Notes: generated by a model not told the origin, from the sequence alone. DNA of 39,163 nt from Streptosporangiaceae bacterium (GCA_025964715.1 JAOPYH010000159.1:1-39163); one strand, 5' to 3'. Shown: positions 1-8,548, numbered from the stretch's first letter. Program-made: numbers and translations.

Positions 1-1
1 C

Positions 2-508
2 GTGGACGTGTCGTCCCGGACGTTCTTCCGCTACTTCGCCTCGAAAGAGGACGTCGTCCTGACCTTCCAGGACGAGCAGTTCGCGGCGCTGCTCGACGCC
101 CTCGCGGCTCAGCCGCCAGGCGATCCGGTGATGAGCGCGCTGCGCGACGCCTCGGTAGGCGTCCTGCGTGCGTGCGAGGACGGGCGGTACGGCTTCGACC
201 CGGAGCGGTTCGGCTGCATACGGCAGTTGCTGGGGAACAGTCCCGCCGTGCTCGGCCGCAGTCTCGAGCGCTGGCAGAAGAAGCAGGCCGAGTTGACCCG
301 GGTGATAGCCGGCCGCATGGGCGTCGATCCGGGACAGGACCTGCGGCCGCATGTGGCCGCCGGGGCCGCGATCAGCGCCTTCGGGAGTGCGTTCGACGTG
401 CTGAGCCATGACGCCACCGCAACCGGGCGCCTGTCGGACACGGTCTCGGAGATCTTCGCCCTCCTCGAGCAGGGCGTGAACTATCCGGCGGCGACCGTAG
501 AGCCATGA
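2..508 (+). CDS. TetR-family transcriptional regulator, 5' end missing
   Basis: This is the C-terminal part of a TetR-type repressor; the gene begins before the window. The first visible residues (VSSRTFFRYFASKEDVV) match the end of the TetR helix-turn-helix, where a recognition helix is followed by the Y-F-x-x-K-E motif. About 150 residues of helical ligand-binding domain follow and end at the TGA at 506-508. What is present therefore lacks roughly the first 30-40 residues. The ligand and the targets cannot be read from the sequence. The gene is convergent with the sigma-factor-like gene, with only 48 nt between the two stop codons, and no clear terminator is visible in that gap. Family assignment is fairly secure; function beyond 'regulator' is not. 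Confidence 0.85.
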   Translation: MDVSSRTFFRYFASKEDVVLTFQDEQFAALLDALAAQPPGDPVMSALRDASVGVLRACEDGRYGFDPERFGCIRQLLGNSPAVLGRSLERWQKKQAELTRVIAGRMGVDPGQDLRPHVAAGAAISAFGSAFDVLSHDATATGRLSDTVSEIFALLEQGVNYPAATVEP

Positions 509-556
509 ACGCGGAGCGGCCGTGATGCACCGCGGGCCGCGCCGGCAGGTGACGGT

Positions 557-1873
557 TCAGGGGGACGCGGAGGGGTCCGCCGGTGCGGACGGCGCGGGGG
601 CCGAGGTGTCCGGTGCCGTGGGGGTCGGCGCCGGATCCTGCGTCGGTGGTGTCGAAGGGGTCTCGCTCGGTGGTGGCGGCGGGGGCGTCGGGGTCGACGT
701 CGGCGGTCTGGACGGCGGCCTGCTCGGTGACGAGGGCGGCGGCGTGCTCGGCGGTGAGGTCGGGGTCGAGCTCGGCCGCCCGCTCGTGACCGAGGGCCGC
801 GGCCGTGGCGGACCCGCCGTCGGGCCGGAGGCCAGCGGCAGGCCCGTACCCTGCGGCACCACCGCCGGTGGCGCCGGGGACATGCCCGGGACGTAGGCCA
901 GCGGCACCGAGGTGGTGATCGCGGGATGGTGGCCGGGATGGTGGCCCAGTGTGCTGGTCTCCGTCGAGGTCGCACGGTAGGTCCCCGCGGCGCCCGGGAT
1001 CAGGGCTGTGAGGCCGCCACCGGCGGATCCCCCTCCAGAAAAGGGCCACGCCACGAACACCCCGGCGGCCGCGGCGGCCGCGGCGGCGAGCCCGGCGGCC
1101 TCCACGGCCCGCTTGGCCCGGCGGCGGATCGTGGCGGTCTCAGCGGTCGCCTGATCCGGCACCGAGCCGATGAGCACCAGCGGGCCGGGCTCCGCGACGT
1201 CCCGGACCTCGGGGTCGGCGAGCGGCCCCGGGTCCTCCACGGCGGGGGGGTAGGGCTCAGGGACGGCCACGTTCGCGTCCGCAAGGACCTGGGCTCGCAG
1301 GACCGTGGGGGGCTGTGCCGGTGCGCGTCCGGCCAGGAGCTGCGGAAGCTCGCCCTTCTCGAACGCGGTGATGACGTCATCGCGGCGGGTCGTCATGGGT
1401 TCGTGCAGGAGCGTGTCCAGCACGGCCCGTTCCAGCTCCGAACGGGCCGCCTGGATGAGGTCGAGCACGGTGCCGGGCGCGAGTCCGAGCAGCCGGGCGA
1501 TCCCGCGCGTGTCCAGCCACTCGCCGGCCGACAGGACAAGGACTTCGCGGTGCTCGATCCGGAGCAGGGACGCCGCGCGCCGCAGCGGGTCGGGGTCGTG
1601 TCGGGAGCCGAAGGCCTGCTCGCGCGCGCCATGCCGGAAGCAGGCGGCGCGGGCGAGTGCGTACAGCCAGGGCACCGCGTCGCCGCGGGGCGCGCCGAGG
1701 CGGCCCGCCGTCGCGAAGGTGTCCTGGAGCGCTTCCGCCGCGTGGTCGCCGACGAGTGACCAGCAATAGGCGTGCAGGCGTGCCGCGTGTGCGTCGTACA
1801 GCCGCTGTTCGAGCACCGGCTCTCCCAGCAGGTCTTTGGCGGGGGCGAACCCTGCCGCAAGGCCGTTGTGCAC
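557..1873 (-). CDS. Sigma-70 family (ECF-like) factor with membrane anchor and Pro/Ser/Thr-rich tail
   Basis: A 438-residue protein whose N-terminal half resembles an ECF sigma factor. A region-2-like helix (LYDAHAARLHAYCWSLVGD) lies near residues 25-45, and a region-4-like segment (IEHREVLVLSAGEWLDTRGIARLLG) is split here by length but spans about 98-150. A basic stretch and an Ala-rich hydrophobic helix near 257-280 look like one membrane span. Some 155 residues of Pro, Ser and Thr repeats follow and would lie outside the cell if the N-terminus is cytoplasmic. The GTG start at 1873 was chosen because GGAGGT lies 4 nt before it, although the frame stays open upstream. The gene is divergent from egtA. 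The organisation resembles actinobacterial sigma factors that carry their own anchor and sensor domain. Region 2 is weakly conserved, so promoter recognition is inferred. Confidence 0.75.
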   Translation of the reverse strand: MHNGLAAGFAPAKDLLGEPVLEQRLYDAHAARLHAYCWSLVGDHAAEALQDTFATAGRLGAPRGDAVPWLYALARAACFRHGAREQAFGSRHDPDPLRRAASLLRIEHREVLVLSAGEWLDTRGIARLLGLAPGTVLDLIQAARSELERAVLDTLLHEPMTTRRDDVITAFEKGELPQLLAGRAPAQPPTVLRAQVLADANVAVPEPYPPAVEDPGPLADPEVRDVAEPGPLVLIGSVPDQATAETATIRRRAKRAVEAAGLAAAAAAAAGVFVAWPFSGGGSAGGGLTALIPGAAGTYRATSTETSTLGHHPGHHPAITTSVPLAYVPGMSPAPPAVVPQGTGLPLASGPTAGPPRPRPSVTSGRPSSTPTSPPSTPPPSSPSRPPSRPPTSTPTPPPPPPSETPSTPPTQDPAPTPTAPDTSAPAPSAPADPSASP

Positions 1874-2007
1874 CGTGACCTCCAAGATCGCCGGGCATTC
1901 GACCCCATATCCGGCTGAACTGGGACAGTAGTGCAACGGGCGTATTTCTCGTAACTCTTGACCCGTGTGTCGCTCTGTGGGCAGGGCGTGTCGCCCAGTG
2001 CAGGTAC

Positions 2008-2031
2008 GTCGCAAGGTCGCAAGGTCGCAAT
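2008..2031. repeat. Three tandem 8-nt repeats upstream of egtA
   Basis: GTCGCAAG occurs twice and is followed by GTCGCAAT, head to tail with no spacer. The run lies in the 233-nt divergent gap between the sigma-like gene and egtA, about 75 nt before the egtA start. Tandem short repeats in such a place can be regulator sites, but no protein is known to bind this one. Confidence 0.55.
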
Positions 2032-2106
2032 CCTTTTGGCTCGTTCGTGATTATTGATCCGGTTCAGCTGGGAATGGTCCGGGCGTTCGTGTCGAAGGGA
2101 GCCTCC

Positions 2107-3387
2107 GTGACCCGGCTGACCATTGACGATGTCTACGAGCATGTACGAGGGGTCTGTTTCAAGACCGGCCCCCCCGGCACGGTCGGGGCCGAGACGGAAT
2201 GGCTCGTCGTCGACTCCGCCGATCCGGCCGCGCAGGTGCCCCTCCGCCGTCTGCGCGGCGTCATGGAGGCGGCGGGCCCACTTCCCCATGGCAGCCGGGT
2301 GACGTTCGAGCCGGGTGGCCAACTCGAGCTCAGCACCGCGCCGTTTCCCGGGCTCGCGCACCTGCACCGCGCCCTCGCCGCCGACCTGGCCCGGGTCCGC
2401 GCGCATCTGTCCGGCCACGGCCTCGTCCTCGCCGGGCAGGGCATCGATCCGCTCCGCACGCCGCTGCTGCAGCACGACGAGGAGCGCTACCGGTGCATGA
2501 GCGCCTACTTCGGAGCCTCCGGGCTGGCCCCCATGTGCAGCACCGCGTCCGTGCAGGTCTGCCTCGACATCGGTCGCGACCGCGCCGACGCGCTGCGCCG
2601 CTGGCACCTGGTGCACGCCCTCGGGCCGGTGCTCCTGGCCGCCTTCGCCAACTCCGGTCTGCAGGCCGGCAGGCCGACGGGCGCGCGATCCACCCGCCAG
2701 GTCCTGTGGTCCGGACTCGACGCCACCCGTACGGCCGTTCCGGCCGGGGCGGATCCGGTGGAGGCGTGGGCCGCCTATGCCCTCGACGCGCGGGTCATGC
2801 TCGTCCGGGATCCGGGAGCCGGACATGTGCGGAACGGAGCCGGCCGGGGCGGCGGTGCGGCGGGCCGCGGCACCCCGGCGCTCAACGGCTGGGTGGCCGA
2901 TCCCGGGATGACGTTCCGGGAGTGGATCACCTGGGCCGAGCCCGGCCGAGGTCCGACCGAGGACGACCTGGCGTACCACCTGTCCACGCTCTTCCCCCCG
3001 GTCCGCCCACGCGGCTGGCTGGAGCTACGGATGATCGATGCCGTGCCGGACCCGTACTGGCCGGTGCCGGTCGCGGTCGCCACAGCGCTCGTCGACGATC
3101 GCTGCGCCGCCGACGCCGCCACCGAGGCGACGCGGCCCGTGGCCGGGAAATGGCGTGCGGCCGCGACCGACGCTCTCGCCGACCCGGGGATCGCGACGGC
3201 GGCCCGGAGCTGCTTCGCCGCGGCGCTCGCCGCACTGCCCCGGCTGGGCGCCCCCGACCTGGTGCCTCTCGTCGCCGAGTACACCGAGCGGTACGTGGAT
3301 CGCGGTCGCTGTCCGGCCGACGACCTCGTCCCCCACGTCTCCCCGCACAGGAGGACCCTTCGTGGCGCAGACCCAGCAGCACGATGA
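2107..3387 (+). CDS. egtA: EgtA, glutamate-cysteine ligase for ergothioneine synthesis
   Basis: EgtA belongs to the GCS2-type glutamate-cysteine ligases. It makes gamma-glutamylcysteine from glutamate, cysteine and ATP in the cytoplasm, and EgtB uses this as sulfur donor. The sequence has the family's opening GxExEW-like element (TVGAETEWLVVD, about residues 25-36). The segments SRVTFEPGGQLELST and STASVQVCLDIG, and a late RPRGWLELRMIDA motif, are also typical. The GTG at 2107 is preferred over the open frame from 2047, because GAAGGGA lies 6 nt upstream and the resulting 426 residues fit the family. It is the first gene of egtABCD, and its 3' end overlaps the egtB start by 26 nt, which suggests translational coupling. 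A poorly conserved loop rich in Gly and Arg lies near residue 245. Identification is strong because of the family match and the four-gene context. Confidence 0.93.
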   Translation: MTRLTIDDVYEHVRGVCFKTGPPGTVGAETEWLVVDSADPAAQVPLRRLRGVMEAAGPLPHGSRVTFEPGGQLELSTAPFPGLAHLHRALAADLARVRAHLSGHGLVLAGQGIDPLRTPLLQHDEERYRCMSAYFGASGLAPMCSTASVQVCLDIGRDRADALRRWHLVHALGPVLLAAFANSGLQAGRPTGARSTRQVLWSGLDATRTAVPAGADPVEAWAAYALDARVMLVRDPGAGHVRNGAGRGGGAAGRGTPALNGWVADPGMTFREWITWAEPGRGPTEDDLAYHLSTLFPPVRPRGWLELRMIDAVPDPYWPVPVAVATALVDDRCAADAATEATRPVAGKWRAAATDALADPGIATAARSCFAAALAALPRLGAPDLVPLVAEYTERYVDRGRCPADDLVPHVSPHRRTLRGADPAAR

Positions 3388-4771
3388 GCAAACGCTGAAG
3401 GACCGGATCGCCGACGAGCTCCTGGCGGCACGCGACCGGAGTCTCGGACTCACCGTCCTGTCCCTGGACGAGGCCGAGCTCACCGCCCAGGTGTCCCCGC
3501 TCATGTCGCCGTTCGTGTGGGACCTCGCGCACATCGGCAACTACGAGGAACTGTGGTTGCTGCGGGCGGCGGCCGGCATCGACGCGATGCGGCCCGAGAT
3601 CGACACCCTGTACGACGCGTTCGAGCATCCCCGGGCCCAGCGGCCGCGGCTGCCGCTGCTCGCGCCGGCTGAGGCCCGGGCCTATATCGGCACGGTCCGC
3701 GACAAGGTGCTGGACTCCCTGACGGCCGTGCGGCTGCGTCCCGGCGATCCGCTGACCGCCGGGGGCTTTGTCTACGGCATGGTGCTGCAGCACGAGCATC
3801 AGCACGACGAGACCATGCTCGCCACCCATCAGCTGCGCAGGGCCGCGCCGGTCCTGATCGATCCCCCCGAGGCGATCCGCACCGGGCCACCGCGAGATCA
3901 CGGCCGGCCGGGCGGCCGGGAGGTGCTCATCGAGGCGGGACCGTTCGAGATGGGCACGTCCGAGGACGCGTGGGCCCTCGACAACGAGCGGCCCGGGCAC
4001 GTCGTGGACCTGCCCGCCTACCTGATCGACGCCACGCCGGTGTCCTGCGGGGACTACCTCGCCTTCATCGACTCCGGCGGCTATGACGACGAGCGCTGGT
4101 GGCATCCGGACGGCTGGACCTGGCGGTGCCGCTCCGGCCGGCGAGCACCCGGGTTCTGGTCCCGCGACGCGGACCACTGGCTGCGCCGCCGCTTCGGCCG
4201 GACCGAACCCGTGCCGTGGGAGGAGCCGGTGCAGCACGTGTGCTGGTACGAGGCGGACGCCTACGCCCGATGGGCCGGCAAGCGGCTGCCCACCGAGGCC
4301 GAGTGGGAGAAGGCGGCCCGCTGGGACCCGGTGACCCGGCGCTCCCGCCGCTACCCGTGGGGGGACGACCCGCCGGACGAGTCGAGGGCCAACCTCGGCC
4401 AGCGGCGCCTGCGCCCATCGCCGGTGGGCTCCTACGCGGCCGGAGCCTCGGCACAGGGGGTGCGGCAGCTGCTCGGTGACGTGTGGGAGTGGACCTCGTC
4501 CGACTTCCGCGGCTACCCGGGTTTCCGTCCCTTCCCCTACCGGGAGTACTCCGAGGTCTTCTTCGCCGAGTCCCGCGACCCCGGCAACGGGGGCGCGGCG
4601 ACCTACAAGGTGCTCCGCGGCGGGTCGTGGGCCACGGATCCCGTGGCCTGCCGCAGCACCTTCCGGAATTGGGACCATCCGATCCGGCGGCAGATCTTCT
4701 CGGGGTTCCGCTGTGCCCGCTCACCCGCAGGTGACGGGCCCGGCCGCCCGCATGCCCCGGAGGCCCGCTGA
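3362..4771 (+). CDS. egtB: EgtB, hercynylcysteine sulfoxide synthase (non-heme iron)
   Basis: EgtB catalyses O2-dependent C-S bond formation between hercynine and gamma-glutamylcysteine. The 469-residue protein has an N-terminal DinB-like helical domain followed by a C-terminal formylglycine-generating-enzyme-like (sulfatase-modifying) domain from about residue 180. The iron ligands can be recognised: His57 in DLAHIGN and the pair His144/His148 in QHEHQHDET. The C-terminal domain shows the usual PVQHVCWYEADAYARWAGKR block and GDVWEWT. The GTG at 3362 follows AGGAGG by about 7 nt and overlaps the end of egtA. The TGA overlaps the egtC ATG by one base (TGATG). The use of gamma-glutamylcysteine rather than cysteine is inferred from the presence of egtA and egtC beside it. 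Confidence 0.95.
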   Translation: MAQTQQHDEQTLKDRIADELLAARDRSLGLTVLSLDEAELTAQVSPLMSPFVWDLAHIGNYEELWLLRAAAGIDAMRPEIDTLYDAFEHPRAQRPRLPLLAPAEARAYIGTVRDKVLDSLTAVRLRPGDPLTAGGFVYGMVLQHEHQHDETMLATHQLRRAAPVLIDPPEAIRTGPPRDHGRPGGREVLIEAGPFEMGTSEDAWALDNERPGHVVDLPAYLIDATPVSCGDYLAFIDSGGYDDERWWHPDGWTWRCRSGRRAPGFWSRDADHWLRRRFGRTEPVPWEEPVQHVCWYEADAYARWAGKRLPTEAEWEKAARWDPVTRRSRRYPWGDDPPDESRANLGQRRLRPSPVGSYAAGASAQGVRQLLGDVWEWTSSDFRGYPGFRPFPYREYSEVFFAESRDPGNGGAATYKVLRGGSWATDPVACRSTFRNWDHPIRRQIFSGFRCARSPAGDGPGRPHAPEAR

Positions 4772-5538
4772 TGTGCCGCCATCTCGGTTACCTGGGGGCG
4801 CCGCGGACGCTGCACGACCTGGTCTGCGCGCCGCCGCACTCGCTGGAGCACCAGTCGTACGCGCCGGTGCACAACCTGCACAACAGGTTGAACGCCGACG
4901 GCTTCGGCGTCGGCTGGTATCACCGGCGCCGCCCCGCGTCACCAGGGGAAGAACAGGCCGCCGTGCGGACGTTGAGGTTCCGGAGGGCCCAGCCCATCTG
5001 GACGGACGTGTCCTTCCACGAGCTCGCGCAGGCCGTCGAGTCCTCATGCGTCGTCGGTGCCGTCCGCTCGGCCACCGTGGGGTTTCCGGTCGACGAGTCC
5101 TGCGCCCAGCCGTTCCGCCGCGCGCCCTGGCTGTTCAGCCACAACGGGCTCATCGAGGGCTTCGCGGGCGTGGAGGCCAAGCTCCGCGAACTGGCGGGAG
5201 ACCTCTCGGACCTGCCCGACGGCCGCGCGCCGGTGGACTCGGCGTTGCTGTTCGCGCTGGCCGTACGCCGTTGGCGGGAGGGCAGTGGGCTAGGGGAGGG
5301 GCTCGCCGAGGTCGTCGCCGCCGTCACGGGGCTGGCCTCCGGCCGCTTCAACCTGCTGGCCGCGGACGGGTCCGCGCTGGCCGCCACGACCTGGGGCGAC
5401 TCCCTGTTCGTCCGCGCGGGCGCGGGAGGGACGGTCATCGCCTCCGAGCCGTTCGACGACCACCCCGCCTGGCAACGGGTGCCCGACCGCTCGCTCGTGG
5501 TGGCCGACGCCGCCGGCGTCCGGATCCGGGATCTGTGA
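4771..5538 (+). CDS. egtC: EgtC, class II glutamine amidotransferase-type hydrolase
   Basis: EgtC removes the gamma-glutamyl group from the EgtB product and leaves hercynylcysteine sulfoxide. The protein starts with MCRHLGYLG; after removal of Met, Cys2 is the N-terminal nucleophile of this Ntn-hydrolase family. Further typical elements are the NADGFGVGWY block near residues 45-55 and the FSHNGLIEGF segment near 125-135. At 255 residues it has the expected length. It shares one base with the end of egtB and is followed 25 nt later by egtD, so it sits in the same transcript. Nothing in it looks damaged. Confidence 0.94.
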   Translation: MCRHLGYLGAPRTLHDLVCAPPHSLEHQSYAPVHNLHNRLNADGFGVGWYHRRRPASPGEEQAAVRTLRFRRAQPIWTDVSFHELAQAVESSCVVGAVRSATVGFPVDESCAQPFRRAPWLFSHNGLIEGFAGVEAKLRELAGDLSDLPDGRAPVDSALLFALAVRRWREGSGLGEGLAEVVAAVTGLASGRFNLLAADGSALAATTWGDSLFVRAGAGGTVIASEPFDDHPAWQRVPDRSLVVADAAGVRIRDL

Positions 5539-5563
5539 GGCACCACCTCCGAAGGAGAAGTTG

Positions 5564-6517
5564 ATGGAGCGTTTTCTGACCGCCGACGACCTCGAGAAGG
5601 CCCTGCGCCAGGACGTGTCAGAGGGACTGACGGCCGACCCGAAGTGGCTGCCGCCCAAGTGGTTCTACGACGAACGCGGCAGTGCCCTGTTCGAGGACAT
5701 CACCCGGTTGGAGGAGTACTACCCGACGCGTCGTGAGCGGGCCATCCTCATGGAGCGGGCGGCCGAGATCGCCGCGGCCACGGGAGCGCAGACCCTGCTC
5801 GAGCTGGGCGCCGGCTCGGGAGAGAAGACCCGGCTTCTGCTCGACGCGCTCGGCGGCACACTCCGCGAGTACGTCCCCGTCGACGTGAGCGGGGACTTCC
5901 TGGCCGCGGCCGCCGGTCAGATCGCCCGGGACTACCCCGGCTTGGCCGTTCGGAGCGTCGTGGCCGACTACGAGCAGCATCTGCACCTGCTCCCGGCAGG
6001 GGACAAGACGCTGATCGCCTTCCTCGGCGGCACGCTCGGGAACATGCCACCGGCACAGCGGGCGGGGTTCCTCAAGGGGATACGCGCGACGATGGGGGAC
6101 GACGACGCGCTGCTGTTCGGCGCGGATCTCATCAAGGAGGAGAGCCGGCTGGTCCGGGCCTATGACGATGCCAGCGGCGTGACGGCCGACTTCAACCGCA
6201 ACGTGCTTCGCGTGATCAACCGTGAGCTCGACGCGGATTTCGTGCCGGAGGCCTACGAACACGTGGCGGTCTGGGACAGCGCCAGCGAGTGGGTCGAGAT
6301 GCGCCTGCGGTCCCTGACCGACCAGGTCGTACGGATAGAGGCGCTCGACCTCACGGTGGGCTTCTCCGCGCTCGAGGAGATGCGCACCGAGATCTCGTCG
6401 AAGTTCAGGGCCGAGCGGCTGCGGGACGAGCTCGACGCCGCCGGCCTGACCCTGGAGCGCTGCTGGACCGACCCCGACGAGGACTTCGCACTGGTCCTCG
6501 CCCGCCCGGCCGGGTGA
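5564..6517 (+). CDS. egtD: EgtD, histidine N-alpha-methyltransferase
   Basis: EgtD trimethylates the alpha-amino group of L-histidine with S-adenosylmethionine to give hercynine, the first committed step to ergothioneine. The 317-residue protein carries the typical WFYDERGSALFEDIT motif near residue 30-45, the SAM-binding LLELGAGSGEKT motif near 80-92, and the C-terminal EISSKF region of the DUF2260/EgtD family. GAAGGAG lies 6 nt upstream of the ATG at 5564, which decides this start over the TTG one codon earlier. It is the last gene of the ergothioneine operon. No egtE-type PLP-dependent C-S lyase follows; the next gene is on the opposite strand. Histidine is also the substrate of the hut block further on. 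Confidence 0.95.
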   Translation: MERFLTADDLEKALRQDVSEGLTADPKWLPPKWFYDERGSALFEDITRLEEYYPTRRERAILMERAAEIAAATGAQTLLELGAGSGEKTRLLLDALGGTLREYVPVDVSGDFLAAAAGQIARDYPGLAVRSVVADYEQHLHLLPAGDKTLIAFLGGTLGNMPPAQRAGFLKGIRATMGDDDALLFGADLIKEESRLVRAYDDASGVTADFNRNVLRVINRELDADFVPEAYEHVAVWDSASEWVEMRLRSLTDQVVRIEALDLTVGFSALEEMRTEISSKFRAERLRDELDAAGLTLERCWTDPDEDFALVLARPAG

Positions 6518-6548
6518 GGGCGCTCCGTCCGTACGGCCGTGCAGCGGA

Positions 6549-7274
6549 TCAGAGGAGGCGTGCCGGTCGGGTCAGGCCCAGGCGCGTGAGGTCACCGACG
6601 AGCCGGGTGGCGATGTAGCGATGGCCCGCGGGGGTGGGGTGGACCCGGTCCTTCAAGATGTACACGGCCGCGTTGCCGGTGCCGACCCGCCGGTCGCCGG
6701 TGACCCACTGTTCCCGCAGCGGGTCGATGAAGGGGATGCGCAGGTCACCGGCGACCCCCTGCAGCGTGTCCCGGATCGACAGTACGGGCGGCTCGGGGCT
6801 CCCGGTGCCCCACATCGGCCCCATCAGCACGAGCCGGCTGCCCGGCCAGCTCGCCCGAACCCGGGCCAGCAGGTCGCGGGCCGCGGCGCCGACCTCGGGC
6901 CCGGGGACGCGCCTGTCGTTGTGCCCGCCCGAGACGATGAGCATGTCCGGGGGAGGCCGCCAGGCCAGCTGCCGGTCGAAGAGCTCCGGGAACGGCTCCT
7001 TCACCCGGCCCGGCGTGACGAACCCGGTGCCGCCGCGCCCTCCGACGATGACCTGCCATCCGAGCATCCGCCCGGTCTCGGCGGCATAGGTCGTGTCCGC
7101 GGTCGTGCCCGGGCCGCCGGCGGTGTAGCTGTCCCCGAGGAACATCACCACCGGCGCCCGCTCAACGGCCGGCTTCGGCCTGGGATTCGCGCGCCGGCCC
7201 GGGGAGGTGGCGGCACAGGCGGTGGCGGTGAGCACGGCCAGCAGCGCGGCACAGCACCGGAGCCGGCCCCTCAT
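6549..7274 (-). CDS. Secreted SGNH/GDSL-type hydrolase
   Basis: A 241-residue SGNH hydrolase, probably an esterase acting outside the cell. Block I (FLGDSYTAGG) holds the nucleophilic Ser. The GGHND segment corresponds to the Gly and Asn blocks, and DRVHPTPAGH gives the catalytic Asp and His near the C-terminus. The N-terminus (MRGRLRCC, then a hydrophobic run ending in TATAC) is a signal peptide; TAC could be a weak lipobox, so the protein may be lipid-anchored through Cys20. The ATG at 7274 was chosen because it directly precedes this signal peptide; the long upstream extension in frame is Arg/Ser-rich and unlikely to be translated. It is convergent with egtD and divergent from the acyltransferase. 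The pair could modify the same surface glycan, but this is inference. Confidence 0.85.
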   Translation of the reverse strand: MRGRLRCCAALLAVLTATACAATSPGRRANPRPKPAVERAPVVMFLGDSYTAGGPGTTADTTYAAETGRMLGWQVIVGGRGGTGFVTPGRVKEPFPELFDRQLAWRPPPDMLIVSGGHNDRRVPGPEVGAAARDLLARVRASWPGSRLVLMGPMWGTGSPEPPVLSIRDTLQGVAGDLRIPFIDPLREQWVTGDRRVGTGNAAVYILKDRVHPTPAGHRYIATRLVGDLTRLGLTRPARLL

Positions 7275-7398
7275 CCGCGCACCACCGTCTTCCCCCGAGG
7301 CATCGGGCAATCTTATCCGCGAGCAATCATGATCTTCCGGACGCCCGCCGTTTACCCGCACGTCAGGAGGACTTCGCCGGCGCGCCACACGGTCCCGG

Positions 7399-7410
7399 CA
7401 GGGTTCGCTG
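7399..7410 (+). promoter_or_regulatory. Possible -10 element of a leaderless transcript
   Basis: CAGGGT is followed by exactly six bases and then the GTG start of the acyltransferase gene, which has no convincing ribosome binding site. This is the spacing of leaderless actinobacterial promoters. No clear -35 box was found. Confidence 0.4.
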
Positions 7411-8526
7411 GTGATACGGACGCAGCGGCTGACGGAACTGGACCTGTTGCGCTTTGTCGCGGCGCTCGCGGTCCTGCTCTTCCACTTCACGGGGTTCGGT
7501 GGCGCCGGGCCCTGGCCCGGCCCCTCGCGCGAGCTCTTCCAAGGCGTCGGGCACGTGACGCGGTACGGATACCTGGGCGTCGACCTGTTCTTCGTCATCT
7601 CCGGCTTCGTCATCCTGATGAGTGCCTGGGGCCGCAGCCTGGGCGACTTCGCCGTCTCACGGGTCGTACGCCTGATGCCCGCCTACTGGGCCGCCGTGCT
7701 GATCGGCGCCGTGATCTTCATGGTCTTCCGGCTGGGCCAGGGGAGCCCCGCCCGGGCGCTCTCCAACCTGACGATGTTGCAGGCCCCGCTCGGCACGGGG
7801 AACGTGGACCCGGTCTTCTGGACGCTCTGGGTGGAGCTGCACTTCTATGTGCTGATGGCCGTGCTCGTCGGAGTCGGCCTGACCTACCGGCGCTGCGTGC
7901 TGTTCATGACGGCGTGGCTGTTCCTCGGCCTGTACGCCGACGAGGGCCACAACAAGCTGCTGCAGATCCTCGTCCTGCCCACCTGGAACTCCTATTTCAT
8001 CGCCGGCATGGCCCTCTATCTGATCTACCGGTTCGGCCCCAACCTCCTGCTGTGGGGATTCGTCGCGGTGAGCTGGCTGCTCGCGATGCACTGGAGCGCA
8101 TGGCGGGCCGGCCCCGTTTTCTCCGGCGTGGACGACACAGTGGTCCGGATCGGCGTGACCTGCGTCATCCTGGTGATGATCCTCGTCGCCACCGGCCGGT
8201 TGCGCCGGCTGCGCTGGCGCGGATTCACCCTCCTCGGCACGCTGACCTATCCGCTTTATCTGACCCACTCCCAGATCGCGTTGCCGCTGCTGCGCGCCAT
8301 ATATCCGCGGATGGACAAGTGGGGGGCGCTCGCGGTCGTCATGGCCTGTTCGCTGGCCGTGGCCTACGTTCTGCAGCGGTGGGTCGAGCGGCCGGTCGCC
8401 ACCTGGCTCAAGCCGAGGCTGCGCGCCGCACTCGCACGGGTGCGCGCCCTCGACGCACCTGCTCCCACTGCGATCGCGGCTCCGCAGCCCACCGAGGAGC
8501 TGGCCGGCACGGCCCAGCACAGGTGA
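7411..8526 (+). CDS. Membrane acyltransferase, acyltransferase-3 (OafA/YrhL-like) family
   Basis: A 371-residue polytopic membrane protein of the acyltransferase-3 family, which transfers acyl groups, often O-acetyl, to extracytoplasmic carbohydrates or antibiotics. The family's opening RLTELDLLRFVAALAVLLFHF contains the conserved R, D and the catalytic-type His in about the first 30 residues. GVDLFFVISGFVI near residue 55 is the second signature. About ten hydrophobic segments follow, and a short Ala/Pro-rich cytoplasmic tail closes the protein. The GTG at 7411 has no Shine-Dalgarno sequence, but CAGGGT-N6-GTG suggests a leaderless message. The gene is divergent from the SGNH hydrolase; in other acyltransferase-3 proteins an SGNH domain is fused at the C-terminus, so the adjacent separate SGNH gene may be a functional partner. 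The substrate is unknown. Confidence 0.9.
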   Translation: MIRTQRLTELDLLRFVAALAVLLFHFTGFGGAGPWPGPSRELFQGVGHVTRYGYLGVDLFFVISGFVILMSAWGRSLGDFAVSRVVRLMPAYWAAVLIGAVIFMVFRLGQGSPARALSNLTMLQAPLGTGNVDPVFWTLWVELHFYVLMAVLVGVGLTYRRCVLFMTAWLFLGLYADEGHNKLLQILVLPTWNSYFIAGMALYLIYRFGPNLLLWGFVAVSWLLAMHWSAWRAGPVFSGVDDTVVRIGVTCVILVMILVATGRLRRLRWRGFTLLGTLTYPLYLTHSQIALPLLRAIYPRMDKWGALAVVMACSLAVAYVLQRWVERPVATWLKPRLRAALARVRALDAPAPTAIAAPQPTEELAGTAQHR

Positions 8527-8548
8527 GCCGACCGCGGAGGTGAGCCTT

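Noticed and set aside
372..1049. Long antisense frames across the Pro/Ser/Thr-rich sigma tail and other GC-rich genes
   Set aside because: They are typical shadow frames of GC-rich coding DNA, rich in Arg, Pro and Ala, with no domains and no sensible starts.
1874..2030. N-terminal extension of the sigma-like protein to 2014
   Set aside because: The extra 47 residues look unlike a folded region, and the GTG at 1873 has a clear GGAGGT in front.
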